This document shows, piece by piece, positions 1 to 8,474 of a DNA stretch of 44,995 bases (positions within the stretch are counted from its first letter, which is position 1; the number at the start of each line of letters is the position of its first letter). Under the pieces are notes generated by a model. The model made no database searches, had not been told where the DNA came from, and saw only the letters and a list, made by a program, of their open reading frames with translations. Both the position numbers and the translations under genes were made by a program. The stretch spans positions 1,136,056 to 1,181,050 of the forward strand of contig BFEA01000419.1 of NCBI GenBank assembly GCA_003427395.1, in the 5' to 3' direction. The stretch is from Chara braunii. Its lineage: Eukaryota; Streptophyta; Charophyceae; Charales; Characeae.

Positions 1-992
1 CCCTTTTTTTTCTTTTTTTTTTGGTCCGGACATTTTTTACCCCCTGACAGCGGTCCGGTGATGTCCAGGTGTCTGGTGATGTCCGGATCACCAGACAGTC
101 CGCAGCAGTCCAGACACTGGTCTGGAAGAGAGTCCGGAAGCATCCGGTGTCTGGTGTCCGGGTCTGTGGTGACCATGCTTAGAAGTTAATAAAAATGTTT
201 ACGAAAAAGCGAAAACTACGCAAACACGGCAAGAAATCGATAAAAATGTTTATGAACTACGCAAAGGTGGTGTCACAGGTGGTAGGCACTGGATTTCTTT
301 TCTATCCCAAAAGCACTGGATTTCTTTTTCATCCCAAAGACCCTAAGCAAAGGTCAAACAAAAGGGTAGAAGACTTGACGTACTAAAAACATGAGGACCC
401 TGAACAAAAGTGGAGCAAAGGGTGAAAACATAATTGCCTGGGGTCATTAAGGATGTGTGCTGACCGAAGCATTCTGAGTTACTTTACCTCCTTATACAGG
501 AAAGCTTCAAGTGGGTTGAAGGATGTCACCAAGACATAAATTCTCAGATCGAACTTGTAGCCATCCACCAAAAGGGGCCTTGAAGTCGAAAAATGCCCAA
601 CAGATCATACAGAAATAGACATCCACGTTTCCACAGCATACAAGAAGGGCAAAATAGACAAGATAGATAGTCGCATGAAAAGCCACAGAATAGAGACATG
701 CAGAATAGGCATATGTACAGTCACATCAAAAGCCACAGAAAATACATGCACACATGGGCACAGAGATTCAATATAGAATATCATGTCAACCCCTGCATAT
801 AGAACTTAATGAAGTCGTAATGGAGGCCTACAATTTGCAGGTGATTTGAGACATTTTTAAGTTTTAACTTTTAACCATGTGATTTACACTGTCAAAGCAA
901 ACCTCAAACACACTTCATCTGTGTTTTGAATGCGGTAAGGTAGTAAACTCCACCATCAGGTCCATTACCTTGCCTTTTTCCATTTTCCCCAA
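1..992. other. Intergenic, no gene seen
   Basis: No convincing coding region. The first 180 bases are rich in TCCGG and GTCTGGTG words, including a small hairpin at 81-106 whose arms are GTCTGGTGAT and ATCACCAGAC. Two imperfect 34-base direct copies lie at 669-702 and 719-752 (core AAAAGCCACAGA), 50 bases apart. The short reading frames are of random length. Confidence 0.6.
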
Positions 993-1075
993 AATCTAGA
1001 GCATTGGCCAAATTTTAATGTGTGTCATTGTTTGATGCATGAGCTAGGCTAATCTTCTCCATAGGATTCCTATCC
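993..1075 (-). pseudogene. Degenerate U6 snRNA-like fragment
   Basis: Read on the minus strand, this stretch follows the order of plant U6 snRNA: a region resembling the GAAGATTAGCATGGCCCC core at about 1037-1060, then a GATGACACACAT-like part at about 1017-1030 and a trace of the 3' ATGGTCCAAATT. Roughly three quarters of bases agree over the core, with many substitutions. It is far more decayed than the copies at 6800 and 18281. A relic is the best reading; chance similarity cannot be fully excluded. Confidence 0.5.
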
Positions 1076-1103
1076 TGATTCTTGAAGGATTTTCTGAATT
1101 CTG

Positions 1104-1240
1104 CCTAGGTTACCAGGGGCACCCGGCCAAACATGCCCCGGCTGGGCACCCGTGCAGGTCTCGTGGCTGTCTTCGCTGCCCGGGGTAACCCGGGCATACC
1201 AAACTATCCTGCCCTTTCTTTTCTTTTTTTAATAGGTGGT
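1104..1240 (+). mobile_element. GC-rich retroposon-like repeat (fragment)
   Basis: The segment begins CCTAGGTTACC and contains GGCTGGGCACCCG and CCCGGGCAT words, also found at 19985-20060, 20222-20345 and 44871-44995. Two of those copies end in poly(A) after GGCAGCCCCAGC, which suggests a non-autonomous retroposon. This copy is partial and runs into a T-rich tract. Class and boundaries are inferred. Confidence 0.35.
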
Positions 1241-1375
1241 GGTTCATCCTCCTTGGCCACCAAGTTCTCCATGAATCTGGGCTCTTTTATGTTTTTTAAG
1301 TGGTTACTAGTTAGCAAAATGTTGGTTGGGGCGGTGGGGTGTGGGATTGGGGGAGGGGGAGTGGGTGACAACAGG

Positions 1376-1432
<57 letters not shown>
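1376..1432. repeat. (ATC)n microsatellite
   Basis: About 19 uninterrupted ATC units. The poly-Ile and poly-Met reading frames across it are artefacts of the repeat. Confidence 0.95.
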
Positions 1433-1475
1433 TTCGTCTTTCCACTGCAACTAGATCGGGACTGCTTCATGGAGG

Positions 1476-1476
<1 letters not shown>

Positions 1477-1526
<50 letters not shown>
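1477..1526. repeat. (ATC)n microsatellite
   Basis: About 16 further ATC units, 44 bases after the first array. The spacer is unique sequence, so the pair forms a compound microsatellite. Confidence 0.95.
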
Positions 1527-1539
1527 TTTTTTGAAGGTC

Positions 1540-2505
1540 TGGTTGTGAAAATGCCGGAAGGCTGCTTTTTGGGTGTGAAAAGGCCCGGCAAGTGCACTGA
1601 GGCCGTCTGGGATCCCAGCCGGATAGCCTTCCGGGCGGGTGTGGGCGGCCCGTGCACCCGGAAAAGAGAACCCAGATTACTGCACCACTACCATTCTACA
1701 CCTCCAGTTTGCCGATCTTCTCAAACGGTAGTTTGAAGCACTGATTCAAAATTTCGGACACACATCTTTTTTCAATCACCAGTACCATGGGCAGCACCTT
1801 CCCGAACCTACCTCAGTAAGTTTCCGTAAGCTTTGGAAAAACTTAGAAGCAGCCAGGAAGGATAGAACTGACAGCATTTTGATTCATTGTTTCTTTAAAT
1901 CTTTTCATTTCTTTTTCCCGCCTTTTTGTTTTTGTTTATGTTCATTTCTATTGATTTCTCTGCCTAAGTCAGTATTAGACTACTGTAGGCTCAATTGCAC
2001 TGGGGGTGTGCTGCAGTTTGCAACTCAGCTATCTTTTCTATGTGGCTCATTATGTCCTCCGCGAGAGTAAAGCCTCACATTTTGCGCTAATTTCATATGA
2101 GCAACGACTTCTGCGTCATCATCTATCTCAGCAAACTCAGGGATTCAACTTGTCCCGTCACTACTTAATGAAGCTATTAGGCGCTTGCCAACTTATGGCA
2201 GTATTAGGAAAAGCAGGGGCATGGACATGTGCTGTGCACGGGTGTTCCATGACAGTCTTTGTGAACATTGGTATGGATTCTATGGAATCACAATAAGGAG
2301 CATGAAGGTTCTTTCGTGGCCCGAACATCATTGTGTGATGGAAAAACTGATCCAGCTTGATCACCGTATTGCGAGTGTGATGCACCAGAAGAATAGATGG
2401 ACAGTGCGCAACCTACTTGGCTTGGTTGGCAGCAGCTGATGGCCTCCGCCAAGAAAACACCATGGAACTCACAGAAGCATGGTTCTGTCGCTGCAGTCAC
2501 TCTCC
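1540..2505. other. No recognisable feature
   Basis: Short overlapping frames occur on both strands, but none shows a recognisable domain or a coherent exon with good splice sites. Confidence 0.5.
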
Positions 2506-3030
2506 CTATAGGGCCCTCTTCATTTCCTCACAAGGCTTGTACCGCGGTGCGGTCTTTAAGTTTTGTCTCTGCTTGAAACTTAACAGGCACATACTAACTT
2601 TTAGTCTTTTAGTTTTAGACCCATTCATCAAAAAAACTATTTTGGTTACTTGTGGCAGATTGTTTACTTTTAGGCTGGATTGGACCAGTTTCAAGAGAAT
2701 CCCTGCTAAGATAACAAACCCAGTGGTGGTTGCTTCTACATAAGCTTCAGGCCCAGGGTTAACCCAGTATAAACTGGTACCATAGGTACTTTGGAAGTCC
2801 ATAGAACTATTTCTTGTGATTAGGAGCATCAGCAGGACATCTGGTGGGCCTGCATTTGGGACATGCGGAACGGCATTTGGGTCTGCATTCGGAACTGCAA
2901 TTGCGACTGCGTTTGGGACTGCATTTACAACTGGTTTTGCGACAGTACTTTGGACTGCACTTGTAACTGGACTTGGGGTAATGGAGGTGGGAATGCGTTC
3001 AGCCATAAGGAGCTTCAGGTCTGCCTTCAA
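2506..3030 (-). CDS. Unrecognised 174-codon ORF, doubtful
   Basis: An open frame of 174 codons that I do not recognise. Its N-terminal third encodes a degenerate Val-Pro-Asn-Ala repeat, which is the translation of the minisatellite at 2850-2975, so that part is explained by the DNA repeat. The remainder has a hydrophobic stretch (GFVILAGILLKLV) and a basic C-terminus, without a known motif. No neighbouring exon or promoter is evident. It could be a chance frame kept open by the 12-base repeat. Confidence 0.15.
   Translation of the reverse strand: MKADLKLLMAERIPTSITPSPVTSAVQSTVAKPVVNAVPNAVAIAVPNADPNAVPHVPNAGPPDVLLMLLITRNSSMDFQSTYGTSLYWVNPGPEAYVEATTTGFVILAGILLKLVQSSLKVNNLPQVTKIVFLMNGSKTKRLKVSMCLLSFKQRQNLKTAPRYKPCEEMKRAL
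2850..2975. repeat. Degenerate 12-bp minisatellite
   Basis: Around ten diverged copies of a GCATTTGGGACT-like unit. The 12-base period preserves frame, giving Gly-Thr-Ala-Phe repeats on the plus strand and Pro-Asn-Ala-Val repeats on the minus strand. Confidence 0.6.
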
Positions 3031-3960
3031 CTAGATGTTTTGCTTGATTGTGCTGGACTGTGCTCAAGTGCCTTTGAGTGTCCCTTTCGTCTGGGGTATA
3101 GGACATCGGTTTTTCATGACAAAGACATGCATTCAAAATCCATCCCATAAGGGATAGTAACTCATCGTGCTTGAGCGTGCTTGGGTGTGGTCAAGTTTAC
3201 CCCCAATGGTGCTGGGAATCTTGGGATGGAGTTACGGTTCTTGATCTAATCTTTCTCGTCATGGATTTCAGCCTTAGGGAATGGTCCACACGATTGCCAT
3301 TGTGCAATCTGAATCTCTTGTGATCATTGCAAATCTTTGTGGGATGAATTTCAGAAATACTTCAAATGTTCGCGACAGTGAAAGCCCTCTAGAGACTGAA
3401 GAACAACAGCGATACATTTAAGGCATCACCCCCCTCCCCCTCTAACAGCTCACAATCTAGAGTATTGCCAACAAGCCAAGCACGCCGAAAACATGCACAA
3501 CGTATCAGCACAATTCTGCTTGACATGCATAGTAGGGCTGCCATCCGGACTACCATGGGGTGATATGCAAGATGTCCAGGAAATTCCAGACTATCCAGAC
3601 CATAACAGTGTGTGTTTTGATCTACTGAGGGGTTCTGTGAAATGGAAGCCCAGGTCACGATGGTAGGGGCCTGACACTTCTCAACAGCGTGAAAAAGAAC
3701 CAACATGCGGGGCCTGCATGCCTGGACTAGGAGGGCGCTTGTGCTGTTCATGGATCATCTTATATAGTGGTAAAATAACGCAATGTGGAAAGAGGGAGCA
3801 TGGTTTAGCCATGTAACAAATCAGTATCGTCATCCAAACTGCACGTGGTGTCATTGCCATCAATGGCAGTATTGCAGCCCCATAATTGCAGTTATCATCA
3901 TCATCTTTCCAAAACACAATCGTCCCCATCACCACTGGGAGGCAAGCGCTTCACAACAAC
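3031..3960. other. No recognisable feature
   Basis: Unique-looking sequence without a credible exon. Frames of up to 120 codons on the minus strand show no domain. Confidence 0.5.
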
Positions 3961-3961
3961 C

Positions 3962-4023
<62 letters not shown>
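3962..4023. repeat. (ATC)n microsatellite
   Basis: About 20 ATC units. They generate a poly-His or poly-Ser frame that is not treated as a gene. Confidence 0.95.
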
Positions 4024-4024
<1 letters not shown>

Positions 4025-4084
4025 CTCAAACATAATCATTATCCCACTGCCCTTATCATCATTCAAACATTACTGTCCTCCCCC

Positions 4085-4224
4085 TCGTCACCATCATGAT
4101 CATCATCATCAGCAGCAGCAGCTTGGGCCAGAAGTTTCTCCTAGGCCATACTCACACACGGACTTTTTCGACCAAATCAGGCGATCATTTTGGTCATATA
4201 TATTCCAGGAAGTCCTAGTGTGTG

Positions 4225-4284
<60 letters not shown>

Positions 4285-4455
4285 CCATCGTCATCATCAT
4301 CGTCATCGTCATCGTCATCATCATCATCATCAGCAGCAGCAGCAGCGGCTTGGGACATAAATTTATCGTAGGAACTAGGCCCTACTCACACATGGACTTT
4401 CTCAACTGAATAAGGCCGTCATTTCGCTCATATACGCTCGAGGAAGTCCTAGTGG
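4085..4455. repeat. Tandem duplication with embedded ATC/AGC microsatellites
   Basis: Two related units of about 120 bases (roughly 4108-4224 and 4323-4455). Each starts with ATC then AGC triplets, continues through CTTGGG, TACTCACAC and GGACTTT, and ends GAAGTCCTAGTG. The two are separated by an ATC array with ATCGTC interruptions (4225-4331). Substitutions between units show the duplication is not recent. Confidence 0.7.
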
Positions 4456-4558
4456 GAGTACGCCTCCAGAGCAAAATCATCTGCATGATTGATTGTCATC
4501 TTTATTTTTTGGGTCCCCGTTTTTTTCTTTTCTTTCCTCATCTCCCCCTCCCCCTCCT

Positions 4559-4805
4559 ATTTCTCGATTTATGACATTTATGTATGTCATCTTTTTTTTT
4601 TTTCCTTCTTTTTTTTCTTTTTTTAAGTTTTTTAAAATTTAAAGTTTTTTTTTTCTTTTTCTTTTTTTTTCTTTTTCTTTTTTTTTCTCTTTTGTTTTTC
4701 TTTTTTCTCTTCCGTATCAATATCAGAACTGGCGTAATCTAGATATTCATGCAGGGGCCATGCTAGTCTACTCCGTATTGTTCCAATTTTAACGGATGTA
4801 GTTTA
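4559..4805 (-). pseudogene. U6 snRNA pseudogene split by an A-rich insertion
   Basis: On the minus strand 4805-4749 reads as the U6 5' half (ACATCCGTTAAAATTGG, then a GACTAGCATGGCCCCTGC core). The 3' part (GATGAC through AATCGAGAAAT) is about 160 bases further on at 4591-4559, with an 8-base insertion of its own. Between them is a long A-rich (minus strand) tract. The order is correct, so this reads as one U6 copy interrupted by an A-rich insertion. The ACAGAGA box reads ACGGAGT, so it is not functional. Confidence 0.6.
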
Positions 4806-4880
4806 CGTCATTGAATGCCATCTATCATGCGCTGTTATAGATTTAATGGCTCCAGGATTGAGTACAACTGAAGACTGTAC

Positions 4881-6490
4881 CTGGAGATGTACCGCTGGAC
4901 AACCATAGGAGAGCCATAGGAAATCTCGTTGATGTCATTGATGAGGAAGATGCCACGTCCCCTGGACTGGCCAATTGGCTTCATGATCCACAAGTTTTCG
5001 CTATGTTCCCCCTGGGCCTGGCTGCATTTGCAATCACGCTGCGTTTCCTCACCTTGCTGCATCGGAGCATTGTTTGCCTCCATCGCATCCTTTCCCGCAA
5101 CCATGCCCGATGCAGAGCTAACCCCCTCAAAGTGACCATTACTCCGCTCCATGTCTGCGGTAACCAGCTTAATGTTGTGTGGTTCCTTCACAGAAGCACT
5201 GGCTTCTGCCAGCCCCCCGTCCACTTCAGGTGTCCATTTCTTTCTTTCAGAGACGTCGGCGTTTGTGCTTTCCTGCTCCTGCTGAGCACGGCATGGACCG
5301 CTGTCATCCAGTGAACCCTTTGCCATTCGAAAGTAGCTGTCAGTTGCAGCATTCACTTCTTTCCTCGCATAGCCTTTACAATGACCTCCATCGTCTTCCT
5401 TCCTTGGATCACAATTGTTGCCATCTTTCTTATCCAAGATCCCCATAACCTGCCCATCAGCCCTGTTGAGCGCGTCAACACATGCTTCAGCTTTCTTGCC
5501 CTGATCTACCTCGACGAGGACATCATTACCGATTTCATCAAACCCGTTACACGTTCCAACTCTATCAGCGCATACAGATGAATGAAGTCTGATGCCAACC
5601 CCGTCACAGCCATCATCAGACTGCATTGCATTGCTGTGCACTATGCCTTGTTTCATACCAGGCACTGAACAGTACGCCGATGTACCAGCGATTCGTTCCG
5701 AGCAGCTGCTTTGTCTCAGCATCTCTAGACTCCTACGGAGGTGGTCCGCATATCTTGTAATCCTTTGGTCAGTTTCTTGAGCACCACATGCAGACTGCCT
5801 GCGAATGCAGCGCAGGTTGTGTGTCCAGTGCCCCCAGCTGGTTCTGCCGGCAATGCTGCAAAGATCCGGACGAGCGCTCCAACACCCTCGTTCTCTCCAG
5901 CCAAGCTGCTTCCTGAAGACGCCAAGCCTCTTCAATGACCAACCTGCCTCCTCTCTGTTCCTTGCACTCTGCAGTCCACTCCTGTAACACTTCTCTTGTT
6001 CTGTTGCAGCCTCCAAACCAACTTCATTCTCACTGTGAAGCAGCTGCATACCACATTTCTTTGCATCACTTGACTGGTCTCTCTCGCCCTCATTCTGTTT
6101 GACGTCTGAAGGCATTGAACCCTCAACAATATGTCTTACTTGTCGGTTAGTGGCAGGAATATCGCCATCATTGTTTGCGGCCCTTCCAGGCTTGTCCGCT
6201 CCTTGTTGCGGGCCTTTTGTTAACCCTGTCTTCTGCAAGGCATCCTGATTTCCTTTTCCCGCGAAACTCCCGGAATGGGAGTCGGTGGTGACAACTGACT
6301 CGGACGCGACGGAAGACTGCAAGGCTCGGTTACGTTCTTCCTCCTCAGATTCTTCAAACGCTTCAACAAATTGCCTATATTCACCAGGCAACGTGAAAGT
6401 TGTAGGCATTATATCAAACTCGCCTTTGCCTTTCACATCTGTTCTCTCGTGCATTCGGCTGAAATGCACAAGATGCCGCTTCAGTAGGTC
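4881..6490 (-). CDS. Tubulin tyrosine ligase-like (TTLL) glutamylase, internal exon
   Basis: One large exon of a TTLL-family protein, an ATP-grasp ligase adding glutamate to tubulin tails, typically in axonemes and basal bodies. The N-terminal codons read DLLKRHLVHFSRM and then MPTTFTLPGEYRQFVEAF, matching the family segment (RKD-L..., LP-Y-FVEEF). The C-terminal end has WIMKPIGQSRGRGIFL followed by a VVQRYI block; the Lys of MKP is the ATP-contacting residue of the family. In known TTLLs these two blocks are nearly adjacent. Here about 450 residues of charged, Cys- and Ser-containing sequence separate them with no stop. I chose an exon, not the internal ATG or GTG starts, because an acceptor (CCACAG before GAC-CTA) falls at 6491 and a donor (CCAG-GTACAG) at 4880. 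The remaining exons are not visible here. TTLL9-type is likely; the exact paralogue is uncertain. Confidence 0.8.
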
Positions 6491-6799
6491 CTGTGGCGGG
6501 CATTCAAATTGACTGTGTCAGAGCTGCCAACATAGAGAAAGGTTAAAAAAAATTAAGAAAAAAGTTCAAAAAACGTACAGTTGGATTCCCATTCCCCTCA
6601 AATCCCGTCAAATTGAGACCCCTTTTGCAAAAGCTCTGTTGGGTGGGTTCCATCATACCCCATTTTCTTTGTACTCAATCCTTTTATCAATGAGCCCAGT
6701 AAACTGGCTTAAGTTCAAAATTGCCTTGTTATTGAAGTCATGAACCACAAGTCCATCCGAGCCTCTTTCTTCTGACGAGCACTTCTTTTCTTTTCCCCT
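6491..6799. other. Probable TTLL intron, no other feature
   Basis: A/T-rich sequence upstream of the TTLL exon on the minus strand. It contains no recognisable exon. Confidence 0.5.
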
Positions 6800-6900
6800 A
6801 AAAATTTGGACCATTTCTCGATTTATGTGTGTCATCCTTGCACAGGGGCCATGCTAATCTTCGCTGTATTGTTCCAATTTTAATGGATGTCGTGAAGGAC
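6800..6900 (-). ncRNA. U6 snRNA-like copy, near full length, probably pseudogene
   Basis: The minus strand reproduces plant U6 snRNA over about 100 nt: a 5' GTCC...GGACATCC-like hairpin, TTAAAATTGGAACAATAC, GAAGATTAGCATGGCCCC, GCAAGGATGACACACATAA, and ATCGAGAAATGGTCC followed by AAATTTTT. U6 pairs with U4/U2 and the 5' splice site in the spliceosome. About eight differences from the plant consensus are visible. One converts the invariant ACAGAGA box to ACAGCGA, and the 5' hairpin is imperfect. No TATA box or plant upstream sequence element was seen in the preceding 60 bases. A T5 run is present as a possible Pol III terminator. The box change and missing promoter favour a pseudogene. Confidence 0.85.
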
Positions 6901-7493
6901 AATTCTGACGCGCATTTCTGCCGCGTGGCGCACTCCCCCCAAAAAAAGAACCTGCACAGTTGTGAAATCGAGTCTTTTTGCCTGGTGCCGCCAAACTTTT
7001 CCCTTCGGTACTGCAATACCCCGCTCAATATGCTCTGAAGTGGCCTAAGGCCACACACAGGCCACGACCCCAGTCTGAGGCCGCAAGGGCCAAGGGGAGG
7101 AAAAACCCTTGGATTGGCCCAGGGCCTGTGCGCCCGACAGTTGACTTTGGTCAACTTCCCAGCGGCCCAAGAGTCAAAGTCTGCATGTACCCAGCCCAGG
7201 CCGCCGGTCAGACACACACACTTGTTTGTATGCAGGTACCAAGACAGCATCAGGACCAAGTGGAAGTCTGTAACTGTACGCAATCCAGGCCCTCGGCTGT
7301 GAGTCAATCTGAGCCACCGTGGGTGGGAGACCTAAGGTCGGTCAGCCACTTGGTCTGGCCTCCAGGGAGTCAACATTCAGTATTGCTATGTTGCCGTGAC
7401 GCTGCCTTGACGCTGGCTGTACGCTGGCACTGTGGACGACGACACGAGACTGCTGCTGCACGCTGGCACCTTTCTGCTTTGGCGCCAGCCTAT
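6901..7493. other. No recognisable gene
   Basis: Open frames on both strands extend here, and the minus-strand one overlaps the U6 copy, so they are not treated as coding. No domain was recognised. Confidence 0.5.
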
Positions 7494-7593
7494 GCTGATG
7501 TGGCACAGGGCCACGCTGTCTTCAACATTGCTGATGTGGCGTATGCCACTCTGTCTTCATTGCTGACGTGTCATTTGCCACATTGTCTACATT
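7494..7593 (+). repeat. Three tandem copies of a 32-36 bp unit
   Basis: Copies at 7494-7529, 7530-7561 and 7562-7593 each begin GCTGA(T/C)GTG and end with TGTCT(T/A)CA-ATT-like sequence. The upstream GCTGG-rich DNA looks like further decayed copies. Confidence 0.7.
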
Positions 7594-8057
7594 GCTGAGT
7601 TGGACGCGACAAGGAGGGAGATCGGGATCTGTGGATGATTGAGAGGGAACGGGATACTTACCTGCGGCTGATGTCGATACTGTGCACTGCTGATTGTCTC
7701 CAACGTCTTCACGAAAGAACTGTGCCACGTGGCACTTCGATGTGATCAGGATCTGTGAGGCTCGTTACTGGATATTGTTTTGCGGGCGTGGAGGAGAGGG
7801 CAAGCCCGGAGAAGGAGTGGGAACTGTTGGGCTACTCTCTTTGTGGTCATTGATGGTTACTATCTCTTCCACATTCTAATATGTTTATTCCCCCTCCACT
7901 CTCTTCGTCTACTGGAAACGAGGCATTGTATCAGAGATCATATTCATGATTATTGGAGACATTGTTCAGAGTTGAGTTACGTTGTATTTCGACATCTGGC
8001 GAGTATCTTACAGACTGGGTTCATTACAGTACGCCTGACCCCCGATTTTGTGGCGTG
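7594..8057. other. No recognisable feature
   Basis: Left flank of LINE A. I saw neither a target-site duplication nor an exon. Confidence 0.5.
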
Positions 8058-8265
8058 TTTTTTTTTTTTTTTTTTTNAAAANAGGTCCTTNTGGGCCTGG
8101 CTCCTTTTCCATTCTGGGGAGTGTCAGTCCGGTTCCTATTCCCCCGACAAGTCAAGATTGAATACAATATGAGAAAAACACACTCACGCTTCCTTCCATC
8201 TGGCTGAAGGACCCCTGACCAGCATTGATTACTCCTTTGGGGGAGGATTGACTGTCAGCTTGCCC
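8058..8265 (-). repeat. LINE A 3' tail and poly(A)
   Basis: This is the common tail shared with LINE C, LINE D and solitary copies. On the minus strand it runs GGCAAGCTGACAGTCAATCC, AATCAATGCTGGTCAGGGG, a TCCTTC...GGAAGGA hairpin, GGAATAGGAACCGGACTG and CCCCAGAATGG, then poly(A). The last 20 bases before the A run contain three ambiguous bases. Confidence 0.85.
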
Positions 8266-8474
8266 TAACAACTTGCTCCTCTCAGGTTCCCTTCTTGGGC
8301 CTGTCAAAAAGACCTATTCAAAGCAAGAGAAAGTGGTAGGAACTGCCTCCAGTCACAGATCTAAAGCTCTTCCCTCTCCCAATTCATGCCAGATACCCAT
8401 GTTGCTCAGCTTAGGACATTGTTGTCTGTGTCGGGACTACTCCATTGGTCGTGCGGTATCTTAGTCCTATCCCC
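8266..8474 (-). other. LINE A 3' untranslated region
   Basis: It lies between the ORF2 stop and the conserved tail. Unlike five other LINE 3' regions here, it contains no TTTAGGG motif. Confidence 0.5.

Noticed and set aside
1133-1534. 133-codon ORF with poly-Ile and poly-Ser
   Set aside because: The runs are translations of the ATC microsatellites, and the remainder overlaps a GC-rich repeat.
3783-4409. 208-codon ORF with His and Ile runs
   Set aside because: Explained by three ATC arrays kept in frame by their 3-base period. No other protein-like content.
6798-7307. 169-codon minus-strand ORF
   Set aside because: Its C-terminal part is the translation of the U6-like sequence. No domain in the rest.
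7494-7593. CRISPR-like array
   Set aside because: Units are directly tandem without unique spacers, and the organism is eukaryotic.
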